11,076 bases of DNA, taken from positions 1 to 11,076 of the forward strand of contig JAATVP010000153.1 in NCBI GenBank assembly GCA_014523625.1, given 5' to 3'. Of the stretch, positions 7,571 through 11,076 are shown in pieces (the first letter of the stretch is position 1; each line of letters opens with the position of its first letter). The notes under the pieces are model-generated. The model worked only from the letters and a program-made list of their open reading frames with translations. It ran no database searches and was not told where the DNA came from. The DNA is from Nitrososphaerales archaeon TH5896. GTDB lineage: Archaea; Thermoproteota; Nitrososphaeria; Nitrososphaerales; Nitrososphaeraceae. Position numbers and translations under genes: made by a program.

Positions 7571-7639
7571 CGTTAACGACTGTTTACAAATTTCGTTAAC
7601 AGGTTTGTCCTGCGTTTACAGATTTGTTAACCGTTAACA
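7571..7639. repeat. Cluster of six GTT(A/T)AC motifs
   Basis: GTTAAC occurs at 7572, 7595, 7626 and 7633, and the variant GTTTAC at 7582 and 7614, usually as (C/T)GTT(A/T)ACA. That makes six copies in about 67 bp, spaced 10, 13, 19, 12 and 7 bp. GTTAAC is its own reverse complement, so each copy is a small dyad. Only one further GTTAAC was noticed in the window (2093). Such clustering is typical of multi-site protein binding (an origin, partition site, recombinase arm sites or an operator), but no specific family is recognised. Confidence 0.75.
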
Positions 7640-7675
7640 GATAATCCATACCGTTCATTATGTTTCACGCTCAAA

Positions 7676-7700
7676 GCAATTGAACGCTGCAATTGAACGC
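7676..7700 (+). repeat. Tandem 12-bp repeat GCAATTGAACGC
   Basis: Two exact copies of GCAATTGAACGC (7676-7687 and 7689-7700) separated by one T, giving a 13-bp period. Matching elements in the opposite orientation lie 60 bp to the right. The period is a little over one helical turn, which would place two bound proteins on nearly the same DNA face. Confidence 0.85.
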
Positions 7701-7761
7701 GTTTTTGTTTAAGATGACAGATTGATTTACCTTATGGGCTTTTTTGATGATTTGTTCAGAA

Positions 7762-7782
7762 CGTTCAATTAGACCGTTCAAT
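7762..7782 (-). repeat. Inverted partner pair CGTTCAATT / CGTTCAAT
   Basis: CGTTCAATT at 7762-7770 and CGTTCAAT at 7775-7782 are reverse complements of the core of the 7676-7700 repeat and share its 13-bp period. Together the two pairs form a divided palindrome about 107 bp long. A related CCGTTCATT at 7651-7659 differs by one base from CCGTTCAAT at 7774-7782. Confidence 0.8.
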
Positions 7783-8062
7783 ATTAATAAAATAACCTCT
7801 TGTAAACATCGACCTCCTTGTATGAGAATTAATCTTAAACTAAAAAATGTAATGAAGTAATCGATTTTATTTGCAAGCATACACAGGGATGAGATCCTGG
7901 TAAGGCAAAAGAATGTTATATGACCAGAGCAAGAATCCTTCGTGAAATATTTAATACACTTTAAAGTCTTGCCAAACCACCCTGGCCCATCCACCAAGTA
8001 GGTTCTTATATTTCTGGATACGTTAGATGGATTGAAGGAATGTCCATTGACGAATAAAGAGA
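7783..8062. other. No supported gene between the repeats and the integrase relic
   Basis: A long minus-strand frame crosses this stretch and the repeats (7671-8114). Its composition is cysteine- and serine-rich without a family match, and its 3' end is made of the repeat motifs. A phrase at about 7960-8010, YLVDGPGWFGKTLK, faintly recalls the DG.W region of DDE transposases and could be a transposase remnant. This is too weak to call a gene. Confidence 0.3.
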
Positions 8063-8203
8063 ATGATAGGAGGTGGTATTGATGCCCACAACACTTTCCA
8101 TGACGGTCAGGCATTATCTACGAGAGTGCCAAATTCTGTCAATTCACAAATAATAGGATTCTGGGCCCAGCGCATATGTTTAGAGGTAAGACATCTCAAG
8201 TGA
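8063..8203 (+). other. Open frame and strong Shine-Dalgarno site before the integrase relic
   Basis: AGGAGGTG at 8068-8075 is an almost ideal ribosome-binding site, 8 nt before an ATG at 8082 whose frame gives only 23 codons (to 8153). A second frame begins with the ATG at 8063 and runs 46 codons to a TGA at 8201, which is immediately followed, in the same frame, by the integrase-like sequence. Together they suggest the ruined 5' end of the integrase gene, but neither peptide is recognisable. Confidence 0.3.
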
Positions 8204-8431
8204 CGCTGCCCCGGCAACTCTTATCGCATATTCATAGAGGGTCTCAAGTCGCCAGTCACCAAAGCCGCATACATCTATGCCCTCCAAAAAGACATGAACC
8301 AACTGAACGTCAGTAATCCAGACGATTTACTCATCAATCAAGAGAACCCCAAAACTATACAGAATCAAATAATTAATTACTTGATACCGTTAAAAAATCC
8401 ACCACATTCAGTATCGGCAGGATTGCTATGA
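8204..8431 (+). pseudogene. Remnant of a tyrosine recombinase/integrase N-terminal domain
   Basis: This 75-codon stretch between two stop codons, without its own start, reads like the SAM-like core-binding domain of archaeal and phage tyrosine recombinases: FIEGLKSPVTKAAYIYALQ, then KDMNQLNV, DPDD-like NPDDLL, and PKTIQNQIINYLIPLKN. In intact enzymes this is followed by several more helices and a catalytic domain of about 170 residues with the R..HxxR..Y residues. None of that is present here on either strand, and the frame ends at a TGA (8429-8431). Local GC content is higher than in the flanks. Its last ~60 bp overlap, on the opposite strand, the end of the 8373-8636 ORF. It marks a past integration event near the repeat cluster. 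Confidence in the family is good from the motif pattern, but not tested by search. Confidence 0.65.
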
Positions 8432-8636
8432 TCAATAATATTGATCCGAGATAGGCTGAACCCTTTAGCATAGTTTTTGGTTTGTACTCATGAATAGTTT
8501 TTTCTTTATTTATCATCATAACCATATGCATACGAAATGATTTATTCATGGTGTATGCACGGCTACACGAATTGCACAGAAACGCGTCATTTTTGTTACC
8601 TTTCACTAAATGTAATGGACAAGTGCTAACCTTCAA
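8373..8636 (-). CDS. Small protein with zinc-ribbon-like motif and one membrane helix
   Basis: An 87-residue ORF with Cys6-x2-His9 and Cys21-x2-Cys24 (CPLH ... FLCNSC), a spacing that can bind one zinc ion, followed by a basic stretch and a hydrophobic segment at about 58-79 (GSAYLGSILLIIAILPILNV). It may be a membrane-anchored zinc-ribbon protein; the role is unknown. The start would be a TTG at 8636, because a stop codon lies two codons upstream and the first ATG comes after the zinc motif. The gene lies 70 bp downstream of the VOC gene in the same orientation, without a clear TATA element at the right distance. The 3' end overlaps the integrase relic, so the last residues may have been acquired by the insertion. 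The paired Cys/His motif makes it more credible than a random frame, but it could be a relic. Confidence 0.4.
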   Translation of the reverse strand: MKVSTCPLHLVKGNKNDAFLCNSCSRAYTMNKSFRMHMVMMINKEKTIHEYKPKTMLKGSAYLGSILLIIAILPILNVVDFLTVSSN

Positions 8637-8705
8637 TGTTTAAGGATTATGCATGGAAGTAATCTTCAAGTACGGAGGATAATTTTAGCTTTAAAAACTC
8701 AGTTA

Positions 8706-9092
8706 CTACTCCTCAAGAACGGATAGAATATTACCTGCCGGGTCCTTAAACCAGGCGATATTCGGTCCTGCATCGCGGAAAATGCCTTTTTCATCTGTCC
8801 TAAGGTCTGCTTCATCATATATTTCAAAATGCACACCCCTCTTAGTCAGTTCATCCACTGCTTGCTCAATATTGTCTACAGGTATGTTAAGGACAGTAAA
8901 AGTCGCTGGGATATGATTAGATTTGGGATAAATAAGGACTTTTGCACCATTTCCGATGTGTAGACTTAACAAACCGTTCATTTCCGAAATGTCAAATGAA
9001 AGAGTTTTACTGTAAAATTCTTTGGCCTTTTGCAAATCATCCACTGAAAATCCACTAAATGCTTTACTAATCTTAAATACCGATCTGCTCAT
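8706..9092 (-). CDS. VOC-superfamily (glyoxalase/bleomycin-resistance fold) protein
   Basis: A 128-residue single-domain VOC protein, the usual length for the family. Visible features: [22 protein letters not shown] at 12-33 (first beta-alpha unit), a middle strand GAKVLIYPK at 49-57, then the second unit [24 protein letters not shown] at 64-87 and the closing [16 protein letters not shown] at 113-128. VOC enzymes bind a metal through His/Glu at the start of each unit and near the end. Here the first His position appears to be Ser14 and the second Thr64 or Thr66, with only the final Glu retained, so it may bind ligands without a metal (as bleomycin-resistance-type binders do). The start is ATG, with a TATA-like element at 9111-9121, 24 bp upstream, implying a nearly leaderless mRNA. 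Fold certain, substrate unknown. Confidence 0.88.
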   Translation of the reverse strand: MSRSVFKISKAFSGFSVDDLQKAKEFYSKTLSFDISEMNGLLSLHIGNGAKVLIYPKSNHIPATFTVLNIPVDNIEQAVDELTKRGVHFEIYDEADLRTDEKGIFRDAGPNIAWFKDPAGNILSVLEE

Positions 9093-9110
9093 TAATGATA
9101 ATTGTACACT

Positions 9111-9121
9111 ATTATATTTAA
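9111..9121 (-). promoter_or_regulatory. TATA-like promoter of the VOC gene
   Basis: The minus strand reads TTAAATATAAT, centred 24 bp before the ATG at 9092. This spacing fits archaeal TATA/TBP promoters with transcription starting at or next to the start codon. Confidence 0.55.
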
Positions 9122-9234
9122 GACTTAGTTGTATTCATCTTCTAAATAGAAATTAACGAATTACAACAGATCTATTCGTTCTATGGCAATGCTTCATTAG
9201 ATAATTTTATTATCGGCATCTTTTTTATTATGCA

Positions 9235-9612
9235 CTAGTCTGTTCCCCAAGGATTTTCTATAACCATAAGCCATGTTCCATTGGGCTGCCGACGTAGAAC
9301 TACAGTACCTCTTCCAACAAGATTAACTTGTTCACCATCAGGTTTATTTCCATAAATCGACCATTCAGTGATTAGAAGTGCAAGATCGTTTGCTTGAATT
9401 ACTCTTTTTACGCTGGCTTCTAATTTAGCCCCCATACCAATGAAATCTTGTAGAGTCCTGCGTATACTATCCAGATCATTAACAACTTGTCCTCGCTTAG
9501 AAGCAAAACACGCATCTTTTTCATACAGCGTCATCAGGAAACTAATATTTCGTTTATTGAATTGTTCCACTTGTGAATTGAGCAAGTCTTCAGGAGTCAG
9601 AAATTTTGACAT
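9235..9612 (-). CDS. NTF2-fold DUF4440/SgcJ-like protein
   Basis: A 125-residue single-domain protein of the NTF2/SnoaL fold, of the length seen in DUF4440 and SgcJ/EcaC-type proteins. The order of elements is right: an N-terminal helix pair (PEDLLNSQVEQFNKRNISFLMTLYEKDACF), a strand with a Gly and Val turn, a helix DLDSIRRTLQDFI, then beta strands ALLITEWSIYG, LVGRGTVVLRRQPNGTWLMVIENPWG. The NGTW.MVI.NPWG ending is characteristic. Members bind small hydrophobic ligands or act on them; the substrate is unknown here. The start is ATG with a TATA-like element 23 bp upstream, so the mRNA is probably leaderless. It is the first of the minus-strand genes and is divergent, across 160 bp, from the plus-strand gene at 9773. 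The VOC gene 142 bp downstream has its own promoter, so there is no firm operon. Confidence 0.85.
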   Translation of the reverse strand: MSKFLTPEDLLNSQVEQFNKRNISFLMTLYEKDACFASKRGQVVNDLDSIRRTLQDFIGMGAKLEASVKRVIQANDLALLITEWSIYGNKPDGEQVNLVGRGTVVLRRQPNGTWLMVIENPWGTD

Positions 9613-9627
9613 TTTATAATGTTGTAA

Positions 9628-9641
9628 TAATATATTTAATA
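9628..9641 (-). promoter_or_regulatory. TATA-like promoter of the DUF4440-like gene
   Basis: The minus strand reads TTAAATATATTATT-like sequence centred near 9635, 23 bp before the ATG at 9612. It is the clearest TATA match in the window and leaves no room for a leader. Confidence 0.6.
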
Positions 9642-9772
9642 AGTCTGTTTTTCAGTTTCGGGGATAATTTGGATTATGTGAATAACATCGAACTGCTAAG
9701 GGCTACCTGACTTGCGTTCAAGTAATCATTATAGGGCTGACTGCCTGTCTATAGTTAAGCGTCTATCAAATT

Positions 9773-11076
9773 ATGAATCCGAAGAGGTTGTTAAATAACC
9801 TAAGAAAAGATCAGCAGGAGTATTACACTTTTCTTGCTAGGGAGTGTTTTTCAGGATTTAGAAATGCAGAACATAATTTGAAAGTGTATAAATATTTTTC
9901 ATGCTATGCATGGCTTTTCCATTCCTCGGAGTTCTTTTGGAAATCATTGACTATTTTATCGAACAATTACTTTGACCCGAAGCATGAAGCATCAGAGGCA
10001 GATATGGCGAAGATATCCACTGATCTACTATCAAATGATGAAAGAATAAAAGCATACAATATTTTAAGCGCGTTTCCAAAGATTAAACGAGATCTTGTAA
10101 GATACGGTTATTATGAAAAAGGAACTAACATAAAAATTTCTCCGGAAGCTGCATTCAATCTAGATCAAGAAAATACTGAAGTAGATCTTCGTAAAGTAAA
10201 TTGGTTGATAAACAAACTTAGAGAAATTCATTATTATCAGATATTTGATCCTCCAATTAAAATAGGAATTCTCTCAGGATATGTTCAAGCAAGAAACGAA
10301 AAACCATGTTCATATTATCCTCATTCAAATTATCGGAAATCTGTTCAGTGGATGCTAGACCTAAAAGCAGTCAGAAATAATGATGGATCTAATCTGTTCC
10401 ATGCGTCATTAACATCTATCTCGAACCTAAGTAATGGTGTCTTTTCAATTGTAATAAATCCCTTTGGTGAAGCTTTTCCAGAATTAGGCAGTGCAGAGGG
10501 AGTAGGCATGAAAACAATCTTATCCTATATACAAGACGGTGGGATTTTTGTTAATTCAGGGGGTCAGCCCTTTGTTTACAGCTGGAATGTAAAAACTGGA
10601 AGTCACAACCTGGTGATTAATTTTATTCCAATTTCAAGTCAAATAGAAGGCAATTATGATGATGAAGTAATGCCTATATTATCTAGGAATGAGAGCTTAC
10701 CCATTCCTCAAGAAGCTTTGGTCCTTAAAAGATACTTTGATGCAGAAACTGAATGGGATCATCCTGAGAAGGAGATAGTAGGTCCAATAGAAGTCGAAAT
10801 TGAGTTTGATGAAATATTAGGCAGCGACAAACTAAAAACTAGGGCTAAAGTCTACAGACCTATAAGACAATTATCAGGTAATATTCGACCTCTAGTTCAT
10901 TGTCATGAATCATTATGGGGTGATATAGTTTATCCTGTTGTTGCGATCAGGTTCGGGAGAGGATTTTTGATAAGTACTGGAATGAACTTAGATGAGAAGA
11001 GAGAGTACGAATTATTGCTTGACATTGTAAAAAGATTAAGCCTTGTAGGATATGAGGTACTTACAAGGTCTGACTG
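9773..11076 (+). CDS. HEPN-like domain joined to a degenerate glutamine-amidotransferase-like domain (3' end cut by window)
   Basis: An uninterrupted plus-strand frame of at least 434 codons from the ATG at 9773, ending only at the window edge. Residues 15-125 are helical and recall HEPN domains: ARECFSGFRNAEHN, then WLFHSSEFFWKSLTIL (the helix that in HEPN proteins reads QAxExxxKA), and RDLVRYGYYEKG. The HEPN ribonuclease motif Rx4-6H is not clearly present (Arg30-x3-His34 is the nearest). Residues 162-290 resemble ThuA/class I glutamine-amidotransferase-like folds: IKIGILSGY, then FSIVINPFGEAFPE (223-236) and YIQDGGIFVNSGGQPFVYSW (252-271); the nucleophile Cys is missing, as SGG sits at the expected elbow. 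RFGRGFLISTGMNL at 393-406 fits the last strand of that fold. No strong promoter was seen. Both domain calls are pattern-based inference; that it is a gene is certain. Confidence 0.7.
   Translation, partial: MNPKRLLNNLRKDQQEYYTFLARECFSGFRNAEHNLKVYKYFSCYAWLFHSSEFFWKSLTILSNNYFDPKHEASEADMAKISTDLLSNDERIKAYNILSAFPKIKRDLVRYGYYEKGTNIKISPEAAFNLDQENTEVDLRKVNWLINKLREIHYYQIFDPPIKIGILSGYVQARNEKPCSYYPHSNYRKSVQWMLDLKAVRNNDGSNLFHASLTSISNLSNGVFSIVINPFGEAFPELGSAEGVGMKTILSYIQDGGIFVNSGGQPFVYSWNVKTGSHNLVINFIPISSQIEGNYDDEVMPILSRNESLPIPQEALVLKRYFDAETEWDHPEKEIVGPIEVEIEFDEILGSDKLKTRAKVYRPIRQLSGNIRPLVHCHESLWGDIVYPVVAIRFGRGFLISTGMNLDEKREYELLLDIVKRLSLVGYEVLTRSD

Noticed and set aside
7671..8114. 147-codon minus-strand open frame
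   Set aside because: No family motif across most of its length, odd Cys/Ser-rich composition, and its 3' end is made of the repeat motifs. The DGPGW phrase is too weak alone to call a transposase.
8161..8170. Perfect palindrome CTGGGCCCAG
   Set aside because: A single 10-bp palindrome with no second copy and no flanking arrangement; no function can be argued.
7317..8431. tRNA gene or CRISPR array in the repeat segment
   Set aside because: No cloverleaf with a GGTTC-type T arm could be found, and the repeated motifs are 6-12 bp with spacers far too short for CRISPR.

Overview
The window looks like a piece of an archaeal chromosome, most likely an ammonia-oxidising thaumarchaeon (class Nitrososphaeria, possibly the soil Nitrososphaera/Nitrosocosmicus side). 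The grounds are indirect. The DNA is AT-rich. Several genes have an archaeal TATA-like element about 23-26 bp before a start codon, with little or no room for a leader. The genes include a soluble histidine kinase with an HELRNPIQPILGLSDVL phosphoacceptor box, a class III nucleotidyl cyclase with its own N-terminal extension, a DUF72 protein and many small stress-type enzymes. The genus cannot be fixed from sequence reading alone.

Layout. Every credible intact gene from 21 to 9612 is on the minus strand: a histidine kinase (21-1739), an OsmC-like protein (1970-2548 or 2572), a YjdF/DUF2238-like membrane protein (2700-3248), a DUF72 protein (3440-4357), a decayed histidine-kinase tail (4445-4708), a class III cyclase (5051-6037), an NTF2-fold ester-cyclase-like ORF with odd ends (6441-7316), a small zinc-ribbon/membrane ORF (8373-8636), a VOC/glyoxalase-fold protein (8706-9092) and a DUF4440/SgcJ-like NTF2-fold protein (9235-9612). 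The genes are spaced by 70-400 bp and several have their own promoter, so they look like mostly single transcription units. From 9773 a divergent plus-strand gene runs off the right edge. It is at least 434 codons long and appears to join a HEPN-like helical domain to a degenerate glutamine-amidotransferase-like domain.

The stretch 7317-8431 is different. It has no convincing intact gene. It holds two families of short repeated motifs: six GTT(A/T)AC elements at 7571-7639, and four AATTGAACG-type elements at 7676-7782 arranged as two 13-bp-period pairs facing each other. About 420 bp further on is a plus-strand remnant of a tyrosine recombinase N-terminal domain (8204-8431). My reading is that this is the scar of an integrated mobile element, with repeats that may once have bound a replication, partition or recombination protein. 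That link is inference.

Functionally the window mixes signal transduction (kinase, kinase remnant, cyclase) with small enzymes often tied to redox or xenobiotic stress (OsmC, VOC, two NTF2-fold proteins). No single pathway ties them together. The most unusual items are the repeat array, the HEPN plus amidotransferase-like protein, and active-site substitutions in the cyclase (Arg to Lys) and the OsmC protein (second Cys to Ser).
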